Positions 1 through 11,759 of a stretch of 64,000 bases of DNA are shown in pieces. Origin of the DNA: SZUA-547 sp963669265 (GTDB lineage Bacteria > Pseudomonadota > Alphaproteobacteria > Rhodobacterales > Rhodobacteraceae); assembly GCA_963669265.1 (NCBI GenBank), contig OY769916.1, forward strand, positions 3,782,001-3,846,000, written 5' to 3'. The notes beneath the pieces are model-generated. The model saw nothing but the letters and a program-made list of their open reading frames with translations. It searched no databases and was not told the origin of the DNA. Every line of letters begins with the position of its first letter. Position 1 is the first letter of the stretch. The position numbers and the translations under genes were made by a program.

Positions 1-673
1 CGAGGCGGTCGACAGGGAATCCGCCGCCCACATTAAGAACTTTGGGGCGGATGCCCGACGCTTTCGCGATTTCGGCCGCGGCGCTGACATAGGCCGCGTA
101 GGTCAGCGGGCTGACGCATTGCGAACCCGGATGGAAGGTCAGGTCCGCCGCCATGCCCAGCGAGGCCGCGAGGCGCATCAGGTCGGCCGCCGTCGCCGGC
201 TCGCAACCGAACTTCGCGCCGAAATCATAAGCGGCGGTCAGGATCGGCAGGCGGAAGCGCACCGAGATCGTCACCGGCGTCGCGCCCGCGCAATCGGCGA
301 TTTTTCGGATCTCCAACGCCGAGTCGGCGGCGAAGGAGCGGACGCCGCGTTTGAGGGCGAACATGATCTCTGCGCGGGACTTGATCGGGTTGTTGTATTG
401 CAGCGTCGCATGCGGCGCGAGGTCGATCACATTGGCGATCTCCTCGGGCGACGCGACGTCGAACCGACCGACGCCCGCTGCGATCAGGCTCAGCAGGATT
501 GTTGTCTCCGGGTTCGCCTTGACCGCATAGGCCGTCTCGCCGGGAAACTCGGTCAGGAAGAACCGCGCCGTCTGGGTCAGCGTCGTCGTCGAGAGGCAAA
601 ACACCGGCTCTTCCGGCTTTTCGGCCGAAAGATACGCCTCTGGCGAGGCCCAGTGTCCACGGATCGCAGTCAT
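1..673 (-). CDS. Ornithine/lysine/arginine-type PLP decarboxylase (fold type III), partial
   Basis: This gene runs off the left edge, so only about the first 224 residues are visible. The ATG is at 673. A PLP-lysine motif YAVKANPE lies in the N-terminal alanine-racemase-like barrel, followed by YNNPIKS, and the visible part ends in VLNVGGGFPVD. These match the eukaryotic-type ornithine decarboxylase family, whose members remove CO2 from ornithine or lysine with PLP to make putrescine or cadaverine in the cytoplasm. The substrate-specificity loop lies outside the window, so ornithine versus lysine cannot be decided. It is transcribed away from an Lrp-type regulator 166 bp upstream, with a perfect inverted repeat in the shared promoter, so control by that regulator is likely (inference). 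Confidence 0.9.
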   Translation of the reverse strand, partial: MTAIRGHWASPEAYLSAEKPEEPVFCLSTTTLTQTARFFLTEFPGETAYAVKANPETTILLSLIAAGVGRFDVASPEEIANVIDLAPHATLQYNNPIKSRAEIMFALKRGVRSFAADSALEIRKIADCAGATPVTISVRFRLPILTAAYDFGAKFGCEPATAADLMRLAASLGMAADLTFHPGSQCVSPLTYAAYVSAAAEIAKASGIRPKVLNVGGGFPVDRL

Positions 674-768
674 GCTCTCAACTCCAAAAAAACACCCTTG
701 GCGGGACGATGGTCCCGATCAACAAAGGATGCGCCCATTTACTGTCAGAATCGATCAGACGGAATGCG

Positions 769-787
769 CAATATGACTCGAATATTG
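769..787. promoter_or_regulatory. Putative Lrp/AsnC operator between decarboxylase and regulator
   Basis: A perfect inverted repeat, CAATAT, 7 bp spacer, ATATTG, lies in the region shared by the divergent decarboxylase and Lrp-type regulator genes. Lrp-family regulators usually bind AT-rich dyads upstream of their own gene and a divergent metabolic gene. The position fits, but the assignment is by pattern and location only. Confidence 0.4.
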
Positions 788-839
788 GGCATATCGTCGG
801 TATCATCGGCGTAATGCTCATATAGGGGCGATATTTCCG

Positions 840-1271
840 ATGGACGAGCAAGATCACCGACTTTTGACGCTGCTCACGCAGAATGCGCGGATGCCAACGG
901 CGGAGCTGGCCCGCCGGGTCGGCCTGTCGCGCACCACCGTTCAGGCGCGGATCGAACGGCTGGAGACCTCGGGCGCGATCAAGGGCTATACGCTGCGTCT
1001 GGGCGATCCCGCGCGGCGGGAGCTGATACGCGCCACCGTGCTGATGGCGGTGGAGCCGAGGGCGACCGCGCCCGTGGTCGCGCGCCTGAAACGCATCGAG
1101 GAAATCGAGCGCCTGCACACCACGTCCGGTCGCTGGGACATGGTGGCGCTGGTCGCCGCGCGCTCGACCGCGGATCTCGACGGGGTGCTGGATCAGATCG
1201 GCGATATTGAAGGCGTGCGGGACAGCGAGACGCTGATCACGTTGGCGACACGGCTGGATCGGCGGCGATGA
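840..1271 (+). CDS. Lrp/AsnC family transcriptional regulator
   Basis: A 143-residue protein of normal length for the family. Residues about 3-63 form the AsnC-type winged helix-turn-helix, with ELARRVGLSRTTVQARI as recognition region. Residues about 65-140 form the RAM ligand-binding and oligomerisation domain. Such proteins sense amino acids and form octamers on DNA. The gene is divergent from the ornithine/lysine decarboxylase, so it probably controls that gene and itself in response to a basic amino acid. Family assignment is firm; target and ligand are inferred from position. Confidence 0.9.
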   Translation: MDEQDHRLLTLLTQNARMPTAELARRVGLSRTTVQARIERLETSGAIKGYTLRLGDPARRELIRATVLMAVEPRATAPVVARLKRIEEIERLHTTSGRWDMVALVAARSTADLDGVLDQIGDIEGVRDSETLITLATRLDRRR

Positions 1272-1274
1272 GGA

Positions 1275-2012
1275 TCACTCGGGTTCGCTGATCTCGTCGG
1301 CCCAATACGCTTTCGATAGGTCGTCCGGGTCGTAGATGATCGGAATCGGAAACTCTCGTAGTAAATCGAAGTCACTGGTTGGGCGCTTAAAGAGGCTTAG
1401 CGCAGAACCAGACCGCCCGTTGTCATCGAGAAATGCGGCGGTCAGTCGGTAACTGGATCCGAAGTGCTTGGTCCGCTTCAACGTGAAGCCCGTCACCCTC
1501 CCAAAAACAAGAAAGCCGGTACTCGCGACTCTCCGGATCTGGTGAGCGGTCCAAGCCTTCCAACAAACGACACTGCAGCCGAGCACGATAATTAATGAGC
1601 CGACAATTCCAGACCACCAACCAAAATTGGTGTCCAAATTCCGCAGTGGCGCATTGATGGACGGTTCATCGGGGACGTAGCGGACGTCGATTGGCCGTCC
1701 TACTTTCAGTTTCAACCAGTCGAGGTTGCGAATGCGCGTTTCTCGGCGAATTGTCCGGCCTGCTTGATCGGCAAAAGTATAGGCGACCCAGTATTCTTTC
1801 CGCACGCTGCCGCTGTCGCTCACTTCCGTCACTTGGTACAGCTTCTCAATCCGGCCCTTTGCGGCAATTCCGCTGGATATCAATCGGGCGTCGTTCGAGA
1901 CTGCGTGGCCGCCCAGCAAGGTGAGCAACACGCCGAAGGCAATAGTTATCAAAGAGAGTGTTAGCGTCCAGCTGCGCATCAGCCGCCAAAATGAGACAGG
2001 TCTAACGCTCAA
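1275..2012 (-). CDS. DUF3592-like membrane protein
   Basis: The 245-residue product has a hydrophobic segment near residues 15-35, a beta-rich region with WVAYTFAD and VRYVPDEPSINA, a second membrane segment near 131-152, and then a second soluble region. The VxYxPxxPxxxxL pattern next to a membrane helix is typical of DUF3592 proteins, whose function is unknown. I chose the TTG at 2012 because GGAGGGG lies 5 nt upstream of it; the first ATG (1979) has no visible ribosome binding site. Base composition is less GC-rich than in the neighbours, which may indicate later acquisition. It ends 3 bp from the end of the Lrp gene (convergent). Confidence 0.7.
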   Translation of the reverse strand: MSVRPVSFWRLMRSWTLTLSLITIAFGVLLTLLGGHAVSNDARLISSGIAAKGRIEKLYQVTEVSDSGSVRKEYWVAYTFADQAGRTIRRETRIRNLDWLKLKVGRPIDVRYVPDEPSINAPLRNLDTNFGWWSGIVGSLIIVLGCSVVCWKAWTAHQIRRVASTGFLVFGRVTGFTLKRTKHFGSSYRLTAAFLDDNGRSGSALSLFKRPTSDFDLLREFPIPIIYDPDDLSKAYWADEISEPE

Positions 2013-2060
2013 TCCTACCCCTCCACCCCGTGCGGAAAGTCCCGCGTAGCGTGTAGGTTA

Positions 2061-2594
2061 TTAGATCTTCTCACCCTGCTCCAGCAGCTTGTCGATCAGT
2101 TCGCGCCGCTCGATCTCGGAGCTGTCGCCGCCGCCGAACACCAGCGCGCCTGACGAATAGCTGGAGCCATAGGTGAGGGCGAGGTTCACCACTTGCCCTA
2201 GACCGGACAGGAACTCCTCATCCTGCAGCGCGCCGAACGGGTGGATATAGGTGCTCCAGAGCACGCCCTGCGCCACGCCGTATCTGGCGTCGAGCGCGCT
2301 GTCGAAATTGGCCTGCATCAGCCGCAGCGTCTCGGCCGGGGTCAGCCTGTCGGCGCTGCGGATCGGCGTCATGATCCGCATCCGGTCCGCGCGGACATCC
2401 GTGACGACCATCACCGGCACGTCCTCCAGCGCGAACTCCCACATACCGTCGTTGCGGGTCACGCCCGATCCCACACGCTCGATCAGCGCGTTCATCCGCT
2501 CAAGGCTCATCTCCTCGGCCCGCGCCGGGGAGGATGCCGCGCCGAAGGCGAGCGCGACGAGCAGGACGGGCAGCATCAGGCGCAGCAGGGGCAT
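2061..2594 (-). CDS. Exported YbjN-domain protein
   Basis: A 177-residue protein with an N-terminal signal peptide (positive start, LLPVLLVALAFGAA, cleavage probably after ARA near residue 26). The body contains LRLMQANFDSALDARYGV, a pattern of YbjN proteins, which share a fold with type III secretion chaperones but are of unclear role. GGAG lies 8 nt upstream of the ATG at 2594. Export and family are reasonably clear; the function is unknown. It is divergent from valS. Confidence 0.75.
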   Translation of the reverse strand: MPLLRLMLPVLLVALAFGAASSPARAEEMSLERMNALIERVGSGVTRNDGMWEFALEDVPVMVVTDVRADRMRIMTPIRSADRLTPAETLRLMQANFDSALDARYGVAQGVLWSTYIHPFGALQDEEFLSGLGQVVNLALTYGSSYSSGALVFGGGDSSEIERRELIDKLLEQGEKI

Positions 2595-2779
2595 CTCTGG
2601 ATCTCCGTAAGGGCGTTCCGCAATGGCTACGCAGGTTAGGCCGTTCGGTCCCCGCGTCACCTCACGTTTCGGCGACTGCGAATCCGGCCTGTGGACGCCC
2701 GCGCCGTCGCGCGCTCTTTCCCTCCGCCCGCCCGCAGGGTAAGAACCCGCGATTTCACGCGGGAACGGGTCAGCCAGAC

Positions 2780-5566
<2,787 letters not shown>

Positions 5567-6567
5567 CGGGTTGGGCGCTGATTGCGGCCGCACCGGGTTC
5601 CATGGCGACAGGATCAACGCGAGCAGGGCGACCACGCTGATCGCGTCGATCGTGTAGAGCGTTGTCGCGCTGCCGGCGTCGAACAACCAAAGCTGTCCAC
5701 CGGTCAGCGGCGACTCCGCGGCGCCGACCAATGCCAGCGCCTGCACGTTTACGCCCACATGCAAACCCATCGCCGCGGCGAGAGAGCCGGTGCGCCAGAC
5801 CAGCGCCGCCGTGATCACTCCGACCAGAAAGGTGATCGCGACAATCAGTAGGTTTGCGCTGAGCGACTGGGCGGGATTGAGGTGCAAGGCGCCGAAAAAC
5901 AGCGATGGCAGCACCGCCCATACGATCGGATTGCGCGACCAGACCGCCAGTTGCTGCAGGAAGTAGCCGCGAAACAGCAACTCTTCCGCCGTCGCCTGAA
6001 AAAACACGCCGACAATCAGTGGGACGATCCAGACCGCCCAGAATCCGAAACTCAGATCGCTGCGCTGAGGCGCGCCGACCAGGATCAGCGCCACGCCGAC
6101 CGAGAGCACGAAGAAGACGGCGGAGAGCAGGAACCCGGCGCCGAACTCCCTCCAGCGAATGCGGCGCTCAGGCGAGAACAGCGTGCCGAACGGGCGCTTG
6201 TGAAACAGTTTGAGCGCCAGCCAAAGCCCGATCCATACGCCGAAAAACGTGAACATGATCGCGAGGATCGAGCCGGGGCCGCCTGAGGTGAGGAAATTTG
6301 CGCTGTTCGCCATCGCGTCCGCCGCCGGGACGCCGGCCACGACGATATCGTATCCGACGCTCGCGAGCACCACCGCCATGACCCAAAGCAGCCAGACGAG
6401 CCCGATAACGACCGTCGCGCCGATCACGCGCCAGACGCTGCGCCGCGTCCGCGCGGGCGCGATATACCTGTCGAGGAGCGGTGGCATGCGCGTCTCCGTC
6501 GGGGAACCTGAATCAGGCGCCCCTGCGGCGCCGCTTGTCCGCACCCAAGGCGATCAGAGCGGTCGCG

Positions 6568-6771
6568 TCAACCCTCGCCACGCCGCTCAATATCGGCGAA
6601 TCGCTTCGCCCGCTCGCCGTTTTCGTCTCTGGGCTTGCGGCTCAGCGCCTGGCCTTTCTCGGTCGATTCCGCGCCTGCCTTTGCGCGCTCGACATCGGCG
6701 TAATGCTTGGCCTTCAGGCCGTCATCGGCGGATCGGGGTTTCCGGTAGAGCGCATTCTCTGAGTCGGTCAT
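6568..6771 (-). CDS. Small hydrophilic protein with an internal duplication
   Basis: A 67-residue charged protein. The ATG at 6771 follows a strong ribosome binding site (GAGGAGA), which supports real translation. The sequence has two related halves: YRKPRSADDGLKAKHYADVE and SRKPRDENGERAKRFADIE, each beginning RKPR and ending in aromatic-A-D-(V/I)-E. No signal peptide, membrane segment or cysteine is seen. I do not recognise a family. It lies between the CPBP protease gene (same strand) and the divergent ilvD. Confidence 0.6.
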   Translation of the reverse strand: MTDSENALYRKPRSADDGLKAKHYADVERAKAGAESTEKGQALSRKPRDENGERAKRFADIERRGEG

Positions 6772-6980
6772 CAAACATCTCCTCTACGTAACGTCCGCAA
6801 ACATCGCCTGCGGACCGGCAAAGTATGGCGGCGTTTTATGTGCGGCCGCATTGATGCCGCTCAATATACCCTCAATCGGCTGGAATCGCACGAACTGCGC
6901 CGTTAGGGTCGCGCCCGAAAGATGTCGGACCACCATCCGACTCGGTCATTTTGCCGGGTTCAGATCTCAGGAGACCTCAG

Positions 6981-8714
6981 ATGGACGCTCGCCCATTCGA
7001 CAAGTCCAAGCTTCCCAGCCGCCATACGACAGAGGGGCCCGAACGCGCGCCGCATCGGTCCTATTATTATGCGATGGGCTTGAGCGAGGAGGAGATTCAC
7101 CGCCCCTTCGTCGGCGTCGCCACCTGCTGGAACGAGGCCGCGCCCTGCAACATCTCGCTCAACCGGCAGGCGCAGGCGGTGAAGCTGGGCGTCAAGGAGG
7201 CGCTGGGCACGCCCCGCGAGTTCACCACCATCACCGTCACCGACGGCATCGCCATGGGGCATGAGGGGATGCGGTCCTCCCTCGTCAGTCGCGAGGCGAT
7301 CACCGACACGGTGGAGTTGACCATGCGCGGCCATTCCTATGACGCCATCGTCGGGCTGGCGGGCTGCGACAAGTCCCTGCCGGGCATGATGATGGCCATG
7401 GTGCGCCTGAATACGCCCTCGGTGTTCCTCTATGGCGGCTCGATCCTGCCGGGTCGGCTGGATGGCAAGGATGTGACCGTACAGGACGTGTTTGAGGCGG
7501 TCGGCAAGCATCAGGCCGGGACCATGTCCTCCTGCGAGCTGGAGAAGCTGGAGGCGGTCGCCTGTCCGTCTGCGGGCGCCTGCGGCGGCCAGTTCACCGC
7601 CAACACCATGGCTTGCGTGTCTGAGGCGATCGGCCTTGCGCTGCTGAATTCGGCGGGCGCTCCGGCGCCTTATGAAAGCCGCGATCAGTATGCCGAGGCT
7701 GCGGGCCGGGCGGTGATGCACATGCTGGCGAACAATATTCGCGCGCGCGACATCGTCACCCGCAAGAGCCTTGAGAACGCCGCCCGCGTCGTGGCCTGCA
7801 CCGGCGGCTCGACAAACGCCGGGCTGCACCTGCCCGCCATCGCCCATGAGGCCGGGATCGACTTCAACCTTCAGGACGTTTGCGACATCTTCAAGGACAC
7901 GCCCTATTTCGTCGACCTGAAGCCGGGCGGCGCCTATGTCGCCAAGGATCTCTACGAAGTCGGCGGCGTGCCGGTGGTGCTGAAAGAGCTGTTGAAAGGC
8001 GGCTATCTGCACGGCGATTGCATGACCGCCAGCGGCCGCACTATGGGTGAGGAGCTGGAGACCATCGAGCGGGAGGCGGACGGCAAGGTCATCTATCCGG
8101 TCGATCAGCCGATCACCCCCACCGGCGGCGTCGTCGGCCTGATGGGCAACCTCGCGCCCGAAGGCGCCATCGTGAAAGTGGCGGGCATGACCGAGGATCA
8201 GCTGCGGTTTTCCGGCCCGGCCCGCGTGTTTGAGTCCGAGGAAGACGCGTTCGAAGCGGTCAAGAAACGCGAATATGAGGAAGGCGAGGTCATCGTCATC
8301 CGCAACGAAGGCCCGCGCGGCGGCCCCGGCATGCGTGAGATGCTGGCGACCACCGCCGCGCTCTCAGGGCAGGGCATGGGCAAAAAAGTGGCGCTGATCA
8401 CCGACGGCCGGTTCTCGGGCGCCACGCGCGGCTTCTGCGTCGGCCATGTCGGGCCGGAGGCGGCGGTCGGCGGCCCGATCGGGCTCTTGAAAGACGGCGA
8501 CGTGATCTCGTTGGACGCGGTAGCGGGGACGATCGACGTGGATCTGTCGGATGACGAGCTGGCCGCGCGGCGTGAAGCGTGGTCCGGCCCGCGCGAGACC
8601 ATCTATGGCTCCGGCGCGCTCTGGAAATACGCCCAACTCGCTGGGCCCGCGCAGGACGGCGCCGTGACCCATCCGGGCGGCGGGGCCGAGCGGCACTCCT
8701 ATCCGGATTTGTGA
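6981..8714 (+). CDS. ilvD: Dihydroxy-acid dehydratase
   Basis: This 577-residue enzyme dehydrates 2,3-dihydroxy-isovalerate and -methylvalerate to the 2-oxo acids that precede valine, leucine and isoleucine. The iron-sulfur cysteines are in ATCWNEAAPCN, GLAGCDKSLPG (near 128) and CPSAGACGG (near 194), and the C-terminal region holds the TDGRFSGATRG motif. AGGAG lies 10 nt upstream of the ATG at 6981. Length is normal. A DUF4062-like gene starts 3 bp after its stop and may be read through from the ilvD promoter. Confidence 0.97.
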   Translation: MDARPFDKSKLPSRHTTEGPERAPHRSYYYAMGLSEEEIHRPFVGVATCWNEAAPCNISLNRQAQAVKLGVKEALGTPREFTTITVTDGIAMGHEGMRSSLVSREAITDTVELTMRGHSYDAIVGLAGCDKSLPGMMMAMVRLNTPSVFLYGGSILPGRLDGKDVTVQDVFEAVGKHQAGTMSSCELEKLEAVACPSAGACGGQFTANTMACVSEAIGLALLNSAGAPAPYESRDQYAEAAGRAVMHMLANNIRARDIVTRKSLENAARVVACTGGSTNAGLHLPAIAHEAGIDFNLQDVCDIFKDTPYFVDLKPGGAYVAKDLYEVGGVPVVLKELLKGGYLHGDCMTASGRTMGEELETIEREADGKVIYPVDQPITPTGGVVGLMGNLAPEGAIVKVAGMTEDQLRFSGPARVFESEEDAFEAVKKREYEEGEVIVIRNEGPRGGPGMREMLATTAALSGQGMGKKVALITDGRFSGATRGFCVGHVGPEAAVGGPIGLLKDGDVISLDAVAGTIDVDLSDDELAARREAWSGPRETIYGSGALWKYAQLAGPAQDGAVTHPGGGAERHSYPDL

Positions 8715-8717
8715 TGG

Positions 8718-9869
8718 ATGCCTGACTTCGTTCGAAGATTTAGGTGTCTAATCGCGTCACCTGGCGATCTGAAGGAAGAGCGTCAGATCGTTGCTGATGC
8801 AATAAAGGATGCAAGTCGCGGTCTCTCGGAACAAGGCGTAATTCTCGAAGCCGTGCGTTGGGAGACCGATTCCAGCCCGGGCATTGGAGGCGAACCGCAA
8901 AGCATTATTAACTCAGATGTCAATCTGCCGGAAATTGACTTGTGTGTTGGCATCATCGGCTCGCGAATAGGAACTCTAACTGAAAACCACCCATCGGGAA
9001 CCATAGAGGAAATAAAATCTGCCATTGAAAGATTCCAAAATGGAGAGGGTGTTTCTGTAATAGTTTACTTTAAAAATGTATCACTGAATATAGAAGAGAT
9101 CGATATAGAAGAGATCGCAAAAGTAAAGGAATTTCAAAAAGAGTGTGAGAGTCTCGAGGTATATTACGGGAGATTTTCAGATCATTCTGAGTTAGTGCGA
9201 AAATTGAACTTAGATATCGTTGAAAATATTAAAAGGTTAATGAAGGGTCCGGGGTTTGAAGACGGTGCCGGAGACGAGGGTGGATCTGTATCAGCTACGC
9301 AATGTGGCGCGGAGGTCGACGAGGACCTCGGTTTCTTCGAGCTGGAGGAGCAGCTAATTGAGAGTTTGGAAGTTGTTGGTGCCGGAGTGCAGGAAATTGG
9401 GGAGGTTTTAAACGGTGCTGCGGAGGGCGCAAATGAAATTACCAAAGAAACAACTGGTTTGCAGAATGCGAGCAGAGCTAAGCAAAAGGTGCTTGTAAAC
9501 AAGTGCGCGAGATTGCTCGATGGGGTCTCAGGGAGGCTTGATATTATAGTCGTCGGAATCGACGGTGATGCGAAAAATCTTTCAAGCATACTAAATTTGT
9601 ACTTAAAAGAAGCAAAAGAAATATCCAGCTCAACAAAAGAAGAAACTGATTTCAGTGCGCTATATGAGGGCGTGAATTCTTCGATATTTGGTTTGAAAAC
9701 TTTTTTGGATAGTGCCGCTTCTCTGCGTGAGACAGTGCAAGGTCTGCCAAACTTGACTGGGGACTTAAAGCGAGCAAAACGTCGGACACAAAAATCGTTG
9801 GGAGACGTCATCGATTTGCTTAACAGCTTGTACGACGAGCTTTTTACATTGTCTTCAAAGCTTCGCTAG
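8718..9869 (+). CDS. DUF4062-like protein with a helical C-terminal region; possible defence gene
   Basis: A 383-residue protein. Residues about 6-150 resemble the DUF4062 fold, a TIR/SLOG-like nucleotide-binding domain: FRCLIASPGDLKEER at the start, LPEIDLCVGIIGSRIG in the middle (a beta strand and GxR loop), and then ESLEVYYGRFSD. Residues about 200-383 are predicted helical and low in aromatics, like a coiled-coil or bundle-type effector or oligomerisation part. DUF4062 is often found at the N-terminus of STAND NTPases and in defence islands; here no NTPase follows. The DNA is visibly AT-rich with AT-ending codons, unlike its neighbours, which suggests horizontal transfer. It begins 3 bp after ilvD. 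Function is unproven. Confidence 0.75.
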   Translation: MPDFVRRFRCLIASPGDLKEERQIVADAIKDASRGLSEQGVILEAVRWETDSSPGIGGEPQSIINSDVNLPEIDLCVGIIGSRIGTLTENHPSGTIEEIKSAIERFQNGEGVSVIVYFKNVSLNIEEIDIEEIAKVKEFQKECESLEVYYGRFSDHSELVRKLNLDIVENIKRLMKGPGFEDGAGDEGGSVSATQCGAEVDEDLGFFELEEQLIESLEVVGAGVQEIGEVLNGAAEGANEITKETTGLQNASRAKQKVLVNKCARLLDGVSGRLDIIVVGIDGDAKNLSSILNLYLKEAKEISSSTKEETDFSALYEGVNSSIFGLKTFLDSAASLRETVQGLPNLTGDLKRAKRRTQKSLGDVIDLLNSLYDELFTLSSKLR

Positions 9870-9882
9870 GGTTCCAATCAAT

Positions 9883-10665
9883 CTATACCCCCAACTCACA
9901 CCACACCGGCACATGGTCCGAGGGTTTCTCGCGGCCCCGGATCGCCTTGTCGACGCCTGAAGCCACCAGTAGATCGGCGGCTTGCGGCGTCAGCAGGATA
10001 TGGTCGATCAGGATGCCGTTATTCTTCTGCCAGGCGCCCGCCTGATAGTCCCAGAAGCTGTAGGTCATAGGCTCCGGGTGCAGCGCCCTCAGCGCGTTGG
10101 TGAAGCCTAAGTTCACCACCCGCCGCCACGCCGCCCGCGTATCGGGCAGCATCAGCGCGTCGTCCCGCCAGTTATCAGGGTAATGCGCGTCGTCGGCCTC
10201 GGCGATGACGTTATAGTCCCCGGCCATCAGGGCGGGCTCCTCGGCCGCCAGCAGGTCCTCGGCGCGGGCGCGAAGCCGCTCCATCCACGCCAGCTTGTAG
10301 TCGTATTTCGGCCCCGGCGCCGGATTGCCGTTGGGCAGGTAAAGCCCACAGACCCGCACCGCGCCCTTGTCGCCGAACGCCGTCGCCTCGATCCAGCGCG
10401 CTTGCTCATCCTCATCATCGCCCGGTAGGCCGCGCACCACGTCCTCGACCGGGCGTTTGGAGAGGATCGCCACGCCATTGAACGATTTCTGCCCATGAGT
10501 GACGACATTATAGCCCGCGTCTTCAATCGGTTGGCGCGGGAAGTTCTCATCGACCGACTTGATTTCCTGAAGCAGCGCCACATCCGGCTCGGCCTCTTTC
10601 AGCCAGTCGAGCAGGGCGGGCAGGCGCGCCTTGATTCCGTTGATGTTGAACGTCGCGATTTTCAT
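9883..10665 (-). CDS. xthA: Exodeoxyribonuclease III (AP endonuclease)
   Basis: A 260-residue member of the exonuclease-endonuclease-phosphatase family that cuts at abasic sites and degrades duplex 3' ends during base-excision repair. Metal and catalytic motifs are visible: NINGIKAR at the start, LLQEIKS with the metal glutamate, LPNGNPAPG, GDYNVI, and the C-terminal PSDHVPVW with the catalytic histidine. Length is normal and the ATG at 10665 begins MKIATFN, as expected for the family. It is divergent from the lipoprotein gene at 10800. Confidence 0.95.
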   Translation of the reverse strand: MKIATFNINGIKARLPALLDWLKEAEPDVALLQEIKSVDENFPRQPIEDAGYNVVTHGQKSFNGVAILSKRPVEDVVRGLPGDDEDEQARWIEATAFGDKGAVRVCGLYLPNGNPAPGPKYDYKLAWMERLRARAEDLLAAEEPALMAGDYNVIAEADDAHYPDNWRDDALMLPDTRAAWRRVVNLGFTNALRALHPEPMTYSFWDYQAGAWQKNNGILIDHILLTPQAADLLVASGVDKAIRGREKPSDHVPVWCELGV

Positions 10666-10799
10666 GGGCTGCTCGGGTCAGAGGTGGCGGGCCGGAGCAG
10701 AGTGGGCGCGGAACGAGACCTCGTCAACCGCTCTCGGCGATGGCCGTCGACCGAATCGCGCATTGGCTATATGGTGCGATGAAAAGAGGCGTATACGAT

Positions 10800-11384
10800 A
10801 TGTTGAGCAGAGCGCGCGTTGGCGCGATTGGCGCAATCTTCATGATCGCTGCGGGATGCGGCGGCGGTGATCCCGCGCCGAATACCTCAGGCGGTGAGGC
10901 GTCCGCCACGTCTGGCCCCTCATCGACGGACTACTCCGGAGAGTTTGTGAACGGCGTTGGGCCTGAACAGCGCGCTTGGCTGGAACGCCAGCGCGGCGCG
11001 TCCGTCGGCTCAGGCCAGAGCGGGCAAGTCGATGTCGCGCCGTTGACCTATGGACCGGCCTCCGCTGAACTGATCCTGGATCGTTTTGGCGGCGCGTCAG
11101 GGGCGGAGGTCGCCCTGGCCCATCCGCAGTCGCACAGGATCCAGTTTCTCAAGGGCGGCGCGGCGCGCGTTTATATCTGGGACGGCGCGCGTCATCGGCC
11201 CAGCGTCTTCACATCCGTCGAAAGCCGGCAGGGCGCGCGCATCTGTCTCGCGCGCACGCGGGGCTGGACCGGCGGGTGTCTGACCATGCTGACCAACGGT
11301 CAGGATTTTCTCTGCCAGTATCTCTGGAACAATGGCGCCACCGGAAAGATCGGCTGCCGGGTCACGCCGATCCGCGCCAGCTGA
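10800..11384 (+). CDS. Putative lipoprotein, paralogue of the 11760-12215 protein
   Basis: A 194-residue product. The N-terminus has arginines, a hydrophobic core and IAAGC, a lipobox-like site with the cysteine at residue 20, followed by a Gly/Ser-rich linker. From about residue 85 to the end it closely matches the next gene: LDRFGGASG, HPQSHRIQFLKGGAARV, CLARTRGWTGGC and YLWNNG are shared, and four cysteines are conserved in that domain, enough for two disulfides. I do not recognise the family. The ATG at 10800 has AAGAGG upstream; an in-frame ATG at 10779 lacks one. Role unknown; probably envelope-attached. Confidence 0.75.
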   Translation: MLSRARVGAIGAIFMIAAGCGGGDPAPNTSGGEASATSGPSSTDYSGEFVNGVGPEQRAWLERQRGASVGSGQSGQVDVAPLTYGPASAELILDRFGGASGAEVALAHPQSHRIQFLKGGAARVYIWDGARHRPSVFTSVESRQGARICLARTRGWTGGCLTMLTNGQDFLCQYLWNNGATGKIGCRVTPIRAS

Positions 11385-11759
11385 GCCTCGCTCGTCGCCT
11401 CGACATGGGGCCAAAATCGCCCCGACGAGGCCCCGCCGCCGCCATGTTCCGGCCATCAGCATCGTTAAGTTAAACCTGTCCGCGAGCGAGAGCGCGGCAG
11501 GGCTGATTCACGCTGGGGTTTCTCATCTTCTGGCTGACGCCCGCCAAGTTACCCTGTGTGGAGCGGCGTCGCCGGGCGACCGCGACACGTCGCGAGGCCG
11601 GCAAAGCAGAGTCTTAACAATAGGTTAACGCAAAGTATTATTTTTTACATATACTTATTAAAATATCTTTAACCAAATAATTAAGAAATTCGTCGACAAA
11701 AACACGGAATTTTACTAGGATTCCGGAATTGGTTGGGGGACGAGCAAAGTGAGGTGCGC
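11385..11759. other. 375-bp intergenic region with AT-rich promoter core
   Basis: No gene was found here. The first two thirds are GC-rich. From about 11610 to 11720 the DNA becomes strikingly AT-rich, with several TTAA pairs: TTAAG-TTAAA near 11464, a perfect TTAA-N7-TTAAC at 11614-11629, and TTAA-N8-TTAA at 11669-11684. This is presumably the promoter of the exported protein gene at 11760. Confidence 0.6.
11614..11629 (+). promoter_or_regulatory. Putative CtrA-binding box (TTAA-N7-TTAAC)
   Basis: The sequence TTAA, 7 bp (CAATAGG), TTAAC matches the full CtrA consensus of alphaproteobacteria exactly. It lies about 130 bp upstream of the exported-protein gene starting at 11760. CtrA is the response regulator that links cell cycle, motility and, in Rhodobacterales, gene transfer agent control. 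Binding is inferred from the motif alone. Confidence 0.5.

Noticed and set aside
9870..9882. A second ilvD tail after the DUF4062-like gene, analogous to dnaE
   Set aside because: The 13 bp before xthA and the gene end show no similarity to the ilvD 3' end, so the same insertion mode is not supported there.
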